From Deltaproteobacteria bacterium (GTDB lineage: Bacteria > Myxococcota_A > Polyangia > JAAYKL01): a DNA stretch of 64,000 nucleotides. Below are positions 1 through 10,300 of the stretch, piece after piece. Numbering within the stretch: position 1 is the first letter of the stretch; every line of letters starts with the position of its first letter. The stretch is taken from positions 30,161 to 94,160 of the forward strand of contig JAUVDV010000003.1 in the NCBI GenBank assembly GCA_030595125.1, written 5' to 3'. Below the pieces are notes generated by a model. That model was not told the origin of the DNA and did not search any database. It saw only the letters and a list, made by a program, of their open reading frames with translations. The translations under genes and the position numbers were made by a program.

Positions 1-128
1 GCGTCGATCCGGATGACTTCATAACCGGATTCATCGAGTCCGTCAGCCACCGCCTCGCCGCTCTGAAGTGAGATCTCGCGCTCTGCGGAAATCCCTCCCA
101 TCAATACTCCCACCCGCTTGAATCTCAT
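1..128 (-). CDS. ddl: D-alanine--D-alanine ligase, N-terminal part (cut by the window edge)
   Basis: Only the first 42 codons are present; the gene runs off the left edge. The translated start contains [16 protein letters not shown], the hallmark N-terminal motif of D-Ala-D-Ala ligase (GG.S.E...SL.SG), the ATP-grasp cytoplasmic enzyme that joins two D-alanines for peptidoglycan precursors. The start at 128 is preceded by GGAGG with good spacing. It is transcribed away from the HARE-HTH gene, with about 155 bp between the two. The ATP-grasp and catalytic domains are not visible, so integrity cannot be judged. Confidence 0.88.
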   Translation of the reverse strand, partial: MRFKRVGVLMGGISAEREISLQSGEAVADGLDESGYEVIRID

Positions 129-220
129 CGAGACCTCCATTTGTATCCCCAATGATGTACCAACGCACGACCCGGGGATCCATATTTCGGCTCGTTGTAG
201 TGCGGAAGAGGGGAGGTTTT

Positions 221-249
221 TTGGAACCGCTCGTGTTCAGTGTGATATT
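221..249 (+). promoter_or_regulatory. Possible sigma-70 promoter for the HARE-HTH gene
   Basis: TTGGAA (221-226) and GATATT (244-249) are separated by 17 bp. Each matches four of six consensus bases. The pair lies about 35 bp before the start codon at 285. Seen by eye only. Confidence 0.35.
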
Positions 250-284
250 AGAGGTGCGAATTCGAACTGGAGGCAAGTTCCAAT

Positions 285-1577
285 ATGACATTTACAGAAG
301 CGGCCCTCGAAGTCCTCGAGCGCGAGGGCCGACCGATGCATGCAAGGGAGATCGCCGACAAGGCGGTCGAATGGAATCTTCTGTCACATGTGGGAAAGAC
401 ACCGGTGCAAACCATGTCCGCGCGGATCTCCGCGATTGTGTCAAAGGGGCATGGAGCAGGACCGTTCGTGCGCGTCAGGCCTGGTGTTTTCGCTCTGGGG
501 AAATGGGGCGGCTCCCCACCCGGTGCCGCTGCGCCGCGCAAGCAGAGTGCCCACAAAGACGTCGAGGCGTCGGACAAAGCCGAGCAGCAGGCCGGTGAGG
601 GAACATCGTCGACGCGTAAACGCAGGCGCCGCAGAAAGAAGAAGCGACCGGAGGAGGTCGTGGAAGCACCCAGGGAGAAGGCGCTGCCCGAGAAGAAAGC
701 GCTGCCCGAAAAGAAAGCGCTGCCCGAGAAGAAAAAACTACCCGAGAAGAAAGCGCTGCCCGAGAGGAAAGCACCGGAGAAGAAAAAGCTATCATCGCCG
801 CCGCCCCCCGCCAAAGACGACAGCGAGATCACCGATCGCGTGGAGAGAATGCTCAGGCAACAGACCAGTCCGGTTCAACCGGCAAAGCTGGTGGCGCACT
901 TCGGGCGGGAGGGACGCAGATGGGTCCAGTTGCTCGAGGCATTGCTGGCGGCCGACGGGATCGAGCGAGAGCACAGGGGTTTGCGGCCGAGGTTCGTCGA
1001 GCACCGCAACGGATGGGCTCTTGCCGCGCGGGAGGTGAGCTCCGAAATAGTGGAGTTGGAGAGCAAGGTGTACGACACTGCCGACAGGCTCGCACAGATC
1101 GCCGGTCGTCAGGTGCTCAAGAAGATCCGCAGCCAGCCCATGAACGCGTTTGTTCGCGTGGTCGTCCTGTTTCTGCGCCGCACCGGATTTGGCGAGATGG
1201 TGTCGGTCAACAGGGGAGCGGGGCAAGAGGTTCATCTTTCGGTCCAGGACAGGCGAAGGGGAGGGCGTTTCAACACGGCGGTGGTGGTAAAACGTGATTC
1301 CCCGAACAAGCCGGTAAATGAGAGCGCCATTACCGATCTGCGCGGCGCCATGCACCATTACGACTCAATGCGGGGAATGATAATCACAACCGGTGTCTTC
1401 AGTGATCGCGCGCGTTCGGAGGCCATGGTTCCCAACCTTTCCCCGGTGGTCCTTGTGGATGGGGAGATTTTTGCGAAAGATCTGGTGAAGCTGGGAATCG
1501 GAGTGCGGGAACGCAACGTCAACCTTCCGGCATTCGACGATGCCTTCTTTACATCGCTGGGGTCCGGGGATAAATGA
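285..1577 (+). CDS. HARE-HTH domain protein with Lys-rich repeat linker and Mrr-like C-terminal domain
   Basis: The protein has 430 residues. Residues 1-72 (FTEAALEVLEREGRPMHARE, ending FVRVRPGVFALG) fit the HARE-HTH winged-helix fold found in RNA polymerase delta subunit and restriction-associated proteins. Residues about 75-180 are a disordered basic linker with about six copies of a KKALPE-like unit from an 18-bp DNA repeat (about 674-781). Residues about 195-240 look like a second small winged helix. Residues 275-430 resemble the Mrr/PD-(D/E)XK fold: IITTGVFSDRARSEA is typical of the last conserved block and VVVKRDS stands where QAK is expected. The usual GDGGVD block is replaced by RGAGQEVHLSV, so nuclease activity is doubtful. 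It overlaps the downstream kinase gene by 4 bp (ATGA), so the two are probably coexpressed. A DNA-binding role is inferred; the partner is unknown. Confidence 0.7.
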   Translation: MTFTEAALEVLEREGRPMHAREIADKAVEWNLLSHVGKTPVQTMSARISAIVSKGHGAGPFVRVRPGVFALGKWGGSPPGAAAPRKQSAHKDVEASDKAEQQAGEGTSSTRKRRRRRKKKRPEEVVEAPREKALPEKKALPEKKALPEKKKLPEKKALPERKAPEKKKLSSPPPPAKDDSEITDRVERMLRQQTSPVQPAKLVAHFGREGRRWVQLLEALLAADGIEREHRGLRPRFVEHRNGWALAAREVSSEIVELESKVYDTADRLAQIAGRQVLKKIRSQPMNAFVRVVVLFLRRTGFGEMVSVNRGAGQEVHLSVQDRRRGGRFNTAVVVKRDSPNKPVNESAITDLRGAMHHYDSMRGMIITTGVFSDRARSEAMVPNLSPVVLVDGEIFAKDLVKLGIGVRERNVNLPAFDDAFFTSLGSGDK

Positions 1578-4129
1578 GCCCGCTTTCCCGCAGTTCTTGC
1601 TTCACCTTCAGCGACGACGAGATGCCGGTAAGCTTTGGGCGATACCATCTACTGTCGAGGATCGGGAGCGATCCTGTCGGAGAGGATTTCCTGGCAGCGT
1701 GGGGTGTTGACGAGGGTGTCGATCAACTGAGGGTGCTCCGATGCGTATATCCGATCATCGCAGAGGAAACCGAGTTCGTCGGGCTGTTCTCCGAGGAGGC
1801 GCGATCTCTTTCGCGACTTTCGAGCGTGAATGTCGTTCGGATCATGGAGGTGGGCGTCGAGGGGAAGATACCGTTTGTCGCTCGGGAGCACGTGGAGGGG
1901 TTGAACCTGGAGCGGTTGATCATGCTCGCGCAGGGACGAACGGCCCTGTGGCCCTGGGAGCTGGCCGCACATGTGACGACGGAGATCCTGAGGGGGCTCG
2001 ATTACGTGCACCGGCGGGAGGACTTGCACGGCAACCCAATGGGAATGAGGCACGGGGATATCAGGCCCGCCAATGTGCTTGTCTCCATGAACGGTGAGGT
2101 GAAACTGGCCAATTTCGGGTCCACCCTGAGGTTTATTGCGGACGAGAAGACCAACGCCCGTTTGAGTGATATCCGCGATCGGTTCTTTCCTCCCGAGGGA
2201 ATCGACGAGGTAGAGCCGACGGTCGACGCAGATCTGTGGGGCGTCGGCCTGATCCTGGTGATGTTGCTGGGCGGCAGAATTCCCTCCAAACAGAGTGGAG
2301 AGCACGATGCGCCGTGGATGCCGCCTCAGATGTCCTCCAGGGTGGAGTCCTTGCCCGAGGTGGTGGACACGTTCATAGGGAGGGCTCTCAACCCGGATCC
2401 CTCTTTCCGCTTTTCAACGGCCAGGGAGATGCGCACAGCGCTCCTGCAGGTAATGCAGGCTCACGCGAAAGGACATCCGCCGGACGATCTCGCTGACTGG
2501 ATCAGGGAACTCGGCGGGAGCGAACGGAAGTCCGAGGAGGAGATGGTTCGCCGCCTGCTCGGGAAGGAGGCGCAGATCCAGCTCGACGAGACCGCTGACG
2601 GAACAGGCGCGCTCGCTGTGGGGCACGTGCTGGACGGCCGGTATCACCTGTTGCGGAGGCTCGGAGAGGGTGGAATGGGCGTGGTGTTCGAGGCGGATCA
2701 TCTCGGCATCGGAAGAAAGGTGGCGGTAAAGGTGCTCCACGACCGTGTGATCGACGAGGAGAACACGGTAGAAAGGTTCAGGCGGGAGGCGCAGATTATC
2801 GGTTCTCTCGGTCATCCCAACATCGTGGGCGCGCTCGACTTCGGGATCACGTCCGAGGGGTACCACTACCTGGCCATGGATCTCCTGGAGGGGAAGTCAC
2901 TGGCGGAGCACATAGAAAACGGCTCCCTGTCTTCGAGGGAGCTCACCGTGAGTATGGCCGAAGTCTGCGACGGCTTGCAGGCTGCCCACGATGCCGATGT
3001 GATTCATCGGGATCTCAAACCCGACAATGTGTTCCTCACGCCGGCCGGTGCGCGAATCCTGGACTTCGGTATCGCCAAGAGCACCGGTCTGGACAAGGAG
3101 GCCGAGGCCCTCACTCGCACTGGGCATATCTGCGGTACGGTCGACTACATTGCGCCCGAGCAGATCAGAGGCCTGTCTCAGGATCCGCGTTCAGACATCT
3201 ATGCTGCGGGTGTGATCATATACGAGGCTCTCACGCAAACCACGCCTTTCAAGGGGCGCACTGTGGGGGAGACCCTCCACAAGGTCATTAACGACAAGCT
3301 GGTCTCTCCCCGCAAGAGAAGCGGCGACAAGACCATCCCGGCCGATCTCGAGGCCATATGCATGAAGGCGCTCAGCCGCCGGGCGGACAAGCGTTTTTCC
3401 AGCGCCGCCAAGATGGCGTCGGCCCTGAGAGCACTGTTGCCCCCGCCGGGCGAAACCGCCGATATGGTGGATTCGGGGTCAGGATCCTGGGAAAAGGGGT
3501 CGTGGAAGCTCTTGATCGTCGTTGGTATCGCACTGGTGTTAGGGATCGCCGCGTGGTGCGTTTCAAGCGGGTACTTTGATGAGGATAATCTTCCGGCCGG
3601 CGCCGAAATCGAGCCCGAGGCGCAAGAAGATCGGGTGAAGACAAGCATCGACACCTCCGAGGGGCCGGTGGTCATTATCCCACCCGACGCAGGGAACAAG
3701 CCTGCCGTCAAGGACCTGGTACCTTCGAAGGGCGATCCCGTAAAATCCGACGTCGAAGAAAAGGAAGACGCCAGGGCCCTGGCACGGGACAAGGTGAGGG
3801 CTGGTGAAGCGGCGCTTGCGAGGATGGACATCTCCGGTGCGGTACGATCCTTCGAGGAGGCCATACAGCTCGATTCCAGAAACAGCCGGGCCTGGTACGG
3901 ACTGGGCAAGGCTGCATTTCAGCGTGGTGACTACGGCGTCGCCGTCGACAAGACCGAGCGGGCGCTGCGGCTCTCTCCCTCCAACGTATCCAGAAGAGTC
4001 TTCCTGGGGAAAATCTTCCTCGCCGCCGGACAGAAGGCCGCCGCCGCCGCCCAGTTCAGGCGAGTACTCGCCACCCATCCGGGAAACGAAAAAGCCGCCA
4101 AACTGCTTGAGAAAGCAGATCCAAAATGA
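1574..4129 (+). CDS. Membrane Ser/Thr protein kinase: degenerate kinase domain, active kinase domain, TM helix, TPR
   Basis: The protein has 851 residues and two Hanks-type kinase domains in tandem. In the first (about residues 20-290) the VAIK lysine region reads LRVLRC, the catalytic loop HRDxKxxN reads HGDIRPAN and DFG reads NFG, so it should be a pseudokinase. The second (about 354-620) is complete: GEGGMGVVFEA glycine loop, VAVKVL lysine, HRDLKPDNV, DFGIAK and APEQ. A transmembrane helix follows near 645-665 (LLIVVGIALVLGIAAW), then an acidic linker and about three TPR units (736-845) that would lie outside the membrane. The start at 1574 overlaps the preceding stop (ATGA); an alternative start at 1622 (MPVSFGRYHLL) would begin right at the kinase fold. 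Substrates unknown. Confidence 0.88.
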   Translation: MSPLSRSSCFTFSDDEMPVSFGRYHLLSRIGSDPVGEDFLAAWGVDEGVDQLRVLRCVYPIIAEETEFVGLFSEEARSLSRLSSVNVVRIMEVGVEGKIPFVAREHVEGLNLERLIMLAQGRTALWPWELAAHVTTEILRGLDYVHRREDLHGNPMGMRHGDIRPANVLVSMNGEVKLANFGSTLRFIADEKTNARLSDIRDRFFPPEGIDEVEPTVDADLWGVGLILVMLLGGRIPSKQSGEHDAPWMPPQMSSRVESLPEVVDTFIGRALNPDPSFRFSTAREMRTALLQVMQAHAKGHPPDDLADWIRELGGSERKSEEEMVRRLLGKEAQIQLDETADGTGALAVGHVLDGRYHLLRRLGEGGMGVVFEADHLGIGRKVAVKVLHDRVIDEENTVERFRREAQIIGSLGHPNIVGALDFGITSEGYHYLAMDLLEGKSLAEHIENGSLSSRELTVSMAEVCDGLQAAHDADVIHRDLKPDNVFLTPAGARILDFGIAKSTGLDKEAEALTRTGHICGTVDYIAPEQIRGLSQDPRSDIYAAGVIIYEALTQTTPFKGRTVGETLHKVINDKLVSPRKRSGDKTIPADLEAICMKALSRRADKRFSSAAKMASALRALLPPPGETADMVDSGSGSWEKGSWKLLIVVGIALVLGIAAWCVSSGYFDEDNLPAGAEIEPEAQEDRVKTSIDTSEGPVVIIPPDAGNKPAVKDLVPSKGDPVKSDVEEKEDARALARDKVRAGEAALARMDISGAVRSFEEAIQLDSRNSRAWYGLGKAAFQRGDYGVAVDKTERALRLSPSNVSRRVFLGKIFLAAGQKAAAAAQFRRVLATHPGNEKAAKLLEKADPK

Positions 4130-4204
4130 CTCTGGCACCCTGGAAAGTGAAGCAATTACGGCTCCTTGTGACTGTTTCTACCCGCCACACCCCCACCTTG
4201 AAGA

Positions 4205-4362
4205 CATGATCACATGTCGATAGCCTGCCGCCCCCCGCCTGACAGGCATGATTACATGTTGATAGCCTGCCACCCCCCCGCCTGACAGGCATGATCAAAT
4301 GTCGATAGCCTGCCACCCCCCCCACCTGAGAGGCATGATCACATGTTGATAGGATGCACCCC
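4205..4362. repeat. Short tandem repeat, four copies of a 42-44 bp unit
   Basis: Copies begin at 4205, 4247, 4290 and 4334, each starting CATGAT(C/T)A(C/A)ATGT and continuing GATAGCCTGCC, a run of C, then CCTGA(C/G)AGG. The unit lengthens by one base per copy because the C run grows (42, 43, 44 bp). The array lies between two convergent genes in an otherwise gene-free stretch (4130-4425). Open frames across it are by-products of the repeat. Confidence 0.85.
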
Positions 4363-4425
4363 CAGGCCCCGTGGCGCTAAAAACACCTGCGGGCAAGTCC
4401 TGCGCATTCACCCTGTTCTTTGTGA

Positions 4426-5736
4426 CTAATCCGGCTGGTAGATGCGGTCCCGGTCCTTGCCGCCGGCGTAGTATTTCCACATACGATCGAAGGTGACGGC
4501 GCCGAATAGGTTGATGACGATCGAGAAGACCACCCCAGCCACCAGCAGTTTGCCGAACTTCCGACCTCCGATGGCCAGCATGAGGACGAGGATCGGAGTG
4601 TAGTCCAGGGAGAACCGGCACCCGAACTGGACCCACCCGCTGTTCTGGTAGAGCAGGCTCGGCAGGGCGACGAGTGCAACCGTGAACGCCGCCCACATGT
4701 AATGCCGGGTCCGCTGTGCGGGCCAGAGAAGCCACAGGAATACCGGGGTCGTGAACCACAGGGCCAGGCCGTGGAGGCTCACCTTGATGTGAGGAGCTTC
4801 GGCTGAAATCCAGGGCAGGGACGTGAGCACTATTCCCAGGTTGTGGGGAAGATAGTGGTAATGAAAGAGTCCCCACTTGGCTATTCTGGCAGTCTGCCTG
4901 ACCTTGAGGTGACCGTGACCGAACTCGAACGGATCGTCAAAGCGCGCCCAGTTCATGAGCATCAGTAACCCGATCACCACAAGAATGGGGATCCCGAAGA
5001 GAACTACCCGTCGCACGATTTTTGCGAACCCGGCGTTCCTTACCGCCGATGACACCCACCCAAAGATGTTGCCTGCATCGTCGTCGGCGTGTGCCCGAAG
5101 CATCTCGTAAAGGAAGAGCGGGAACGCCATCAACATGGGCGGCCGACAGGCGAAGGCCAGCCCCAGGAAGAGCCCCGCCAGGATTGGGCGCCGGCCGTCG
5201 AGGGAGAGAATGAGGTGAAGCAGCAACATCACCGAGCCCGTGATATGGGCGGTGTACCAGACGGATCCCTGGACAGCGCTGAAGAAGTAGACCGTCCCCA
5301 GAGCGTAAAGCGTAGCGAGCAACCCCATCTCCCAGGGCTTGCGCGATATTCGGCCTCGCGAGGCCATCATCTGCAGGAGCAGCAGCAGGAGCGCAGGGGC
5401 GGCAGCGGCGAGCAGGAGTGTGAATATCCGATCGTTGAAATCGAGACCCCATATGGCGACGCCGGGCATCATCAGGATTGCGGGGGCCGGTGGGAAGGAG
5501 ACGTACCACTTGTCCCCGTACTGTGCCCAATCGTTTCGATGAGGTGGATTGCCCTCGATGTGGAACCTGCCGTCCAGCATCGCCTCGGCCATGTACACAT
5601 AGTGGTTGTCGTGGGAGCTCTCTCCCAGGCGATTCCACATGGTCACGGCGAAGACCGCGAGGCAAAGCACGTATACAATCAGAGGACCCTTGAAGAGGCC
5701 GACTGTCTTGCGAAATTTACTGTTCTCCACGCTCAT
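4426..5736 (-). CDS. Polytopic membrane protein, glycosyltransferase (PMT/ArnT-like) type
   Basis: About 436 residues with many hydrophobic helices. After the first helix (LIVYVLCLAVFAVTMWNRL) comes a periplasmic loop with SSHDNHYVYMAEAMLDGRFH and a WYVSFPPAPAILMMPG region. This arrangement is typical of GT-C lipid-linked sugar transferases, where acidic residues in the first loop are catalytic. The start at 5736 (MSVENSKFRK) is preferred over 5838 because the intervening residues do not look like a membrane protein N-terminus, although neither has a strong ribosome site. It is divergent from the histidine kinase gene. Sugar donor and acceptor cannot be inferred. Confidence 0.6.
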   Translation of the reverse strand: MSVENSKFRKTVGLFKGPLIVYVLCLAVFAVTMWNRLGESSHDNHYVYMAEAMLDGRFHIEGNPPHRNDWAQYGDKWYVSFPPAPAILMMPGVAIWGLDFNDRIFTLLLAAAAPALLLLLLQMMASRGRISRKPWEMGLLATLYALGTVYFFSAVQGSVWYTAHITGSVMLLLHLILSLDGRRPILAGLFLGLAFACRPPMLMAFPLFLYEMLRAHADDDAGNIFGWVSSAVRNAGFAKIVRRVVLFGIPILVVIGLLMLMNWARFDDPFEFGHGHLKVRQTARIAKWGLFHYHYLPHNLGIVLTSLPWISAEAPHIKVSLHGLALWFTTPVFLWLLWPAQRTRHYMWAAFTVALVALPSLLYQNSGWVQFGCRFSLDYTPILVLMLAIGGRKFGKLLVAGVVFSIVINLFGAVTFDRMWKYYAGGKDRDRIYQPD

Positions 5737-5852
5737 TGGAAGGGATCGTGCATGACAGGAAGGGGAGGTGTCAAATTGTGCCGCAGTCGCTCGATTCCAA
5801 GGGATTGCCCCTGCCGCTCGCACAGGTAGTAAGGACATGGTAAAAGGAACTA

Positions 5853-7091
5853 ATGCCGAAGGTTCTGCATATCGAAGATGATCCCAATAATCGCCAGCTC
5901 GTAAAAAAAGTTTTGAGCGCCGACGGTTTTACGGTGGTGAACGCCATCGACGGTGTGACCGGCATCAAGGCCGCGCTGGCCGTTCAGCCGGATATTATAT
6001 TGATGGACATCGAACTGCCCGACATGGACGGATACGAGGTGACGCTCAAGCTTCGCGGCGAGCTCGAGGGACATGACGTGCCCATTGTCGCCGTGACCGG
6101 GATGGGCGACAAGGACATGATCGAGGCGGTAGGGTGCGACGGTCACATCTTCAAGCCGATCGACGTGACGAAGTTGCCCGGGCAGGTCCGTTCTTTTCTG
6201 CGTGCGGGCAGGAAAGTCGACTCCGGGAAGACCCCTGATACAAAAGCGACTTCCAGAGACGATCTGCTGCGCGTTCAGGGGCAGAAAATAGCCGGACGAT
6301 TGCAGGCAAAGATCGAGGAGCTGGAGAAGGCCAACAGGCTCTTGCTGGAATCCGAGAAGGTACGTTCGGAATTCTATCGAAACCTTTCTCATGAGCTGTC
6401 CACTCCACTGACGCCCGTGGTCGGATATTTGAACATGCTGCGAGGCGGGGAGCTGGGCCCTCTCGATCCGCTCCAGCTACGTTCTTTGGAGTCAGTGAAC
6501 CGTGGGATTACCAGGGTGAGGGCCGTGGTCGAGAATCTCCTGGATATGACGGCGCTGACTACCGGGAAGATGACCTTCTTCTCTCGATTCTACGATTTCA
6601 ACAGGCTGGCCAGGGAGTCCATCAATTTGTGCGAGGACAGCTTTACCCAGCGGGGCATAGACCTGGAGATTGCCATCCCCGAAAAAACGTACAAGGGTTT
6701 TGGCGATCCCGACAAGCTCAAGCGGGCCATGGTGCAGCTCCTGGAAAACGCTGTGAAGTTTTGTCGCGGGGATGGCAAGGTGCACGTCTGCACGCGTCTG
6801 GGCGCGGAGCGCCTTTCATTTCTTGTCTACGATTCGGGGAAGGGTATTCCGAAGGACGAACTCCAATCCATCTTCAAGACTTTCTACCAGATAGACGGCT
6901 CACCAACACGCGAGCACGGCGGAGCGGGGTTGGGACTGGCCCTGGCCCGCAAGATAGTCGAACGCTTCGGCGGTGAGATCTGGGCGGAGTCGCCTCCACG
7001 GGGAGAAGCGAGCCGACTCCAGTGGGCCAATACGATGGTAGGGCTCTGGGTGCCGGAGCGAATGACCGACGACGAAAATCTCGCCCCCTGA
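5853..7091 (+). CDS. Response-regulator receiver / histidine kinase fusion
   Basis: The protein has 412 residues and no membrane segment, so it should be cytoplasmic. An N-terminal receiver domain (1-115) has the acidic pair at 9-10, the phospho-acceptor Asp52 in LMDIELPDMDGYE and Lys101 in FKPID. A coiled segment leads to a HisKA box NLSHELSTPLTPVVGYL with the phospho-His near residue 180. The HATPase domain (about 285-405) has the N box LLENAVKFC, the G1 box YDSGKGIP and the G2 box GGAGLGLALARKI. The order REC-HisKA-HATPase fits a kinase controlled by phosphorylation of its own N-terminal receiver. No cognate output regulator lies adjacent, so its target is unknown. Confidence 0.92.
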   Translation: MPKVLHIEDDPNNRQLVKKVLSADGFTVVNAIDGVTGIKAALAVQPDIILMDIELPDMDGYEVTLKLRGELEGHDVPIVAVTGMGDKDMIEAVGCDGHIFKPIDVTKLPGQVRSFLRAGRKVDSGKTPDTKATSRDDLLRVQGQKIAGRLQAKIEELEKANRLLLESEKVRSEFYRNLSHELSTPLTPVVGYLNMLRGGELGPLDPLQLRSLESVNRGITRVRAVVENLLDMTALTTGKMTFFSRFYDFNRLARESINLCEDSFTQRGIDLEIAIPEKTYKGFGDPDKLKRAMVQLLENAVKFCRGDGKVHVCTRLGAERLSFLVYDSGKGIPKDELQSIFKTFYQIDGSPTREHGGAGLGLALARKIVERFGGEIWAESPPRGEASRLQWANTMVGLWVPERMTDDENLAP

Positions 7092-7099
7092 TAAAAGGC

Positions 7100-7153
7100 A
7101 AAAAAAAACGGCGAACTCGAAGATGGGGGGGCATCTGGATTCGAATTCGCCGT
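7100..7153 (-). terminator. Rho-independent terminator, minus strand (downstream of metH)
   Basis: Arms 7108-7121 and 7140-7153 pair over 14 bp with a single G-U wobble on the minus-strand RNA. An inner GATG/CATC helix closes the loop. On the minus strand the hairpin is followed by nine T (7100-7108). It lies about 190 bp past the metH stop and just after the convergent histidine kinase gene, so it may end metH transcription. Confidence 0.7.
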
Positions 7154-7339
7154 CTAACAGAAGAACGGGAAAGCAAACCCCGTGCCACATCGTTTTCGAT
7201 CAGGGTGCAAGATGGAGTAACCGTACGTAATCACATGAGTAAGGGCAATATATGTGCTACGGCAAAAATGTGCAGTTTCCGGTGATATCGCAATTCCCAG
7301 TTCAATAATGAAAAGACATATTGCAATGTAAGATGTGGA

Positions 7340-10300
7340 CTACACTGCGAAGTATCTTGCTTGCGGGTGGTGTACCAGTATCGCCGAGGTGGTAGCCTCC
7401 GGTACCATCTCCATATTCTCTGTGAGAGAAACTCCGATCCTTGAAGGATCCAGCAGATCGAAAACCAGTTGCTGGGAGTCGAGATCCGGGCACGACGAGT
7501 AGCCGAAGCCGTACCTGAGCCCCTGCCCACCGGAGGGAGAAGAACCGCCCTGGGCTCTCCCCCGGGTCAGACCGAGTTCATGTCGCATTTGTCGGCTCCA
7601 GTATTCGGCCAGAGCCTCGGCGAGTTCCATGGCAAAACCGTGGGCCATTAGGTAGTCGTGATATCTGTCCGACTCAAAAAGGTGTCTGGCACCCTCTGAC
7701 AGTTCAGACCCTATAGAGGCCACGAATAGTCCTATTATATCACCGCCGTCTTGCTGGCCTTTAAAGTAATCTGTCACGCAGAGGCCGGGGGGGTGATTTT
7801 GTCTCGGGAACCCAAAAACGACCTCCCTGTCTTCATGCTCAACGATCAGATTATCCCCTTCAGATCTGCAACTGAAATAGCCGTAAGCGACCGACGGCTT
7901 CGCCAGATTTTTCTCGCTGCATTCCTGGATCAGTCGAGCCAGGGTGGGTTCGGCCTTTTCCTTCAGCAGCGCTGCGTGCTCCTCTCGGGTTCGCCCGGTA
8001 CTCGCGTACCCCCACCGGCCGCGAAAGAGTGCCTTGCGGTTCAGGAGGGAGAACAGTTTCTCCACAGGGATATCAGTCGCGTATCTGGGCCCGAGGAACG
8101 GAGCCTCCGGGACGGGATTGTGCGCAGAGATGACCGATTCTTTTCGCGCGGCCCCGCCATTGCCGGCGGTTTCGTTGTCGGTTGTCGGTTCCAGTTCTCC
8201 GCGCTCGAGATCCTGCATCGCGCTCAATCCCGCCATTGCGTCGGAACAATAGACGACCGGCGCACCGAATGACGGAACGCAATCCCTGGCCACGAACCCC
8301 CTGGTGAGGGCCGCGCCGCCGAGAAGTACGGGCATCTTGAGGCCGGCTTCCTCAAAACGGGGCAGGCTGCTTTTCATATGAAGAGCGGACTTGACGAGCA
8401 GCCCGGACAGGCCGACTGCGTGGACGTCCAGTTCCCTGGCCTTTTCTATTATGGTCTCGACGGGCACATTGGTTCCAATGTTGAAAACCCTGTAACCGTT
8501 GTTTGAAAGGATGATATCAACAAGGTTCTTGCCGATGTCGTGCACATCGCCGGCGACAGTTGCCAGGAGGATCCTGGTTCCTTCATCGATCTGCGATTGC
8601 TCCATGTGGGGTTGCAGGAACTTCACGCTCGCCTTCATCACCTCCGCAGAGCTGAGCACGAACGGCAGCAACATCTCTCCCTTTTTGAAGAGAATGCCCA
8701 CCTTTCGCATGGCCGGGACGAGGATCCGGTTGATTATCTCCATCGGGGCGTAACGTTCCATCAATATGGGCAGGAGGTCCTCGATGTCCGACCTGTCACC
8801 GTCCATCAAACGGGATTGAAGCATCTCTTCCGGGAGGAATTTCCCTTTTGCGTCGGTCCCCGCGTCAGCGCTTGTCTTGCGCTCCTCAAAATGGGCAAGG
8901 TAGGCAGAAAGCGGTGAATCTTCGCCCTTTGTGCGTCTGTCGAGCATGAGATCCATGCAGATCCGGATGTCCTCCTTCGAGATATTGGAGAGGGGGAGGA
9001 TCTTGCCGGGGTCCACAATTGCCGCGTCCAGACCCGCGCGTATGGCCTCGTGGAGAAAGACCGAGTTGAGAAGTTTCCTCGAGGAAACGGGCAGGCCGAA
9101 GGAGATATTGCTCACCCCCAGGCTCGTGAAAACACCGGGCAGGGAATCCTTGATGAGCCCGATGGCCTCGAGGGTTTCTATCGCCGATCTTTCCAGTTTT
9201 GAATCCCCCGAGCCGATGGTGAAGGTGAGGGGATCGAAGAAGAGGTCACACGGACGCAATCCGATTTCGTCAACAGCCAGGGAGTGGATGTCGCGTGCGA
9301 CCGAGAGCTTGTCTTTGGCGGTTGCGGCCATCCCGTCAGGACCGATGGTCAGCGCTATGACCGCCGCACCGAATCTCTTTACCTGCTTCAGAACGCGCCG
9401 CGCCGTGGCGCCCCCGTCTTCGAGGTTGATGGAATTGACCAGGCATCTGCCGGGTATGGTCTCGAGGGCCGCTTCGATTGTCTCGGGGCGAGTGGAGTCG
9501 ATGACCAGGGGGAGCTTCACGGTTGTGTTGAGGATTTTCACCAGGCTGGTGATGTCTTTTACTTCATCGCGACCGGCGAAAGCAGTGCACACGTCTAGCA
9601 GGTGAGCTCCCGCAGCCTCCTGATTCGAGCCGATACGCGCCGCGCCCTCGAAATCCTCGGCCAGCAGCAGCTTCTTGAATTTGCGAGAACCGTGGGTGTT
9701 CATGCGCTCGCCGATAATCAGCGGGGGGATTTCCTGTTTTGCTTCAACGGATTCGTAGAGGCTGGAAAGGGAGGGCGGGAACGCCGGTTCGCGGCTGGCG
9801 GGGGCCAGGCCTTTCAACTCCTTTGCGAGCGCGCGTATGTGCTCGGGATTTGTACCGCAACAGCCACCGACAATTGAGACGCCGTCTTCCACGACGAAGC
9901 TCTTCAATCGTCGGGCGAACTCCGATGGATCGAGAGGGTAGAAAGTCTGGTCGTCCCTGATCTCCGGCATGCCCGCGTTGGGAATCACCGAAATGCGGCC
10001 GCGCCACGTGCGGCTCAGGTACTTGACCTGTCCGATCATACGCTCGGGACCGGTCGCGCAGTTGATGCCGATGGAAAACAGCGGGAACGGCTCGGCGGTG
10101 GTCATGACCGCGTCGATGGATGTGCCCACGAGCATGGTTCCGGTGGTTTCGATGGTGACCGAGAGCATCACCGGGATGTTGGATCCCAGCTTTTCGAGCG
10201 AATCGAAAGCCGCGACAAGGGCAGACTTGATTTGCAGGGGATCCTGGCAGGTTTCCACTATGAGCGCGTCCACGCCCGCCTCGACGAGTGCCGATGCCTG

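Noticed and set aside
43..291. 82-codon minus frame overlapping the ddl start
   Set aside because: It is in a different frame from the clear Ddl N-terminus and covers the divergent promoter region.
4205..4362. Possible CRISPR-like array
   Set aside because: Units are contiguous near-identical copies without spacers, and no cas genes are present.
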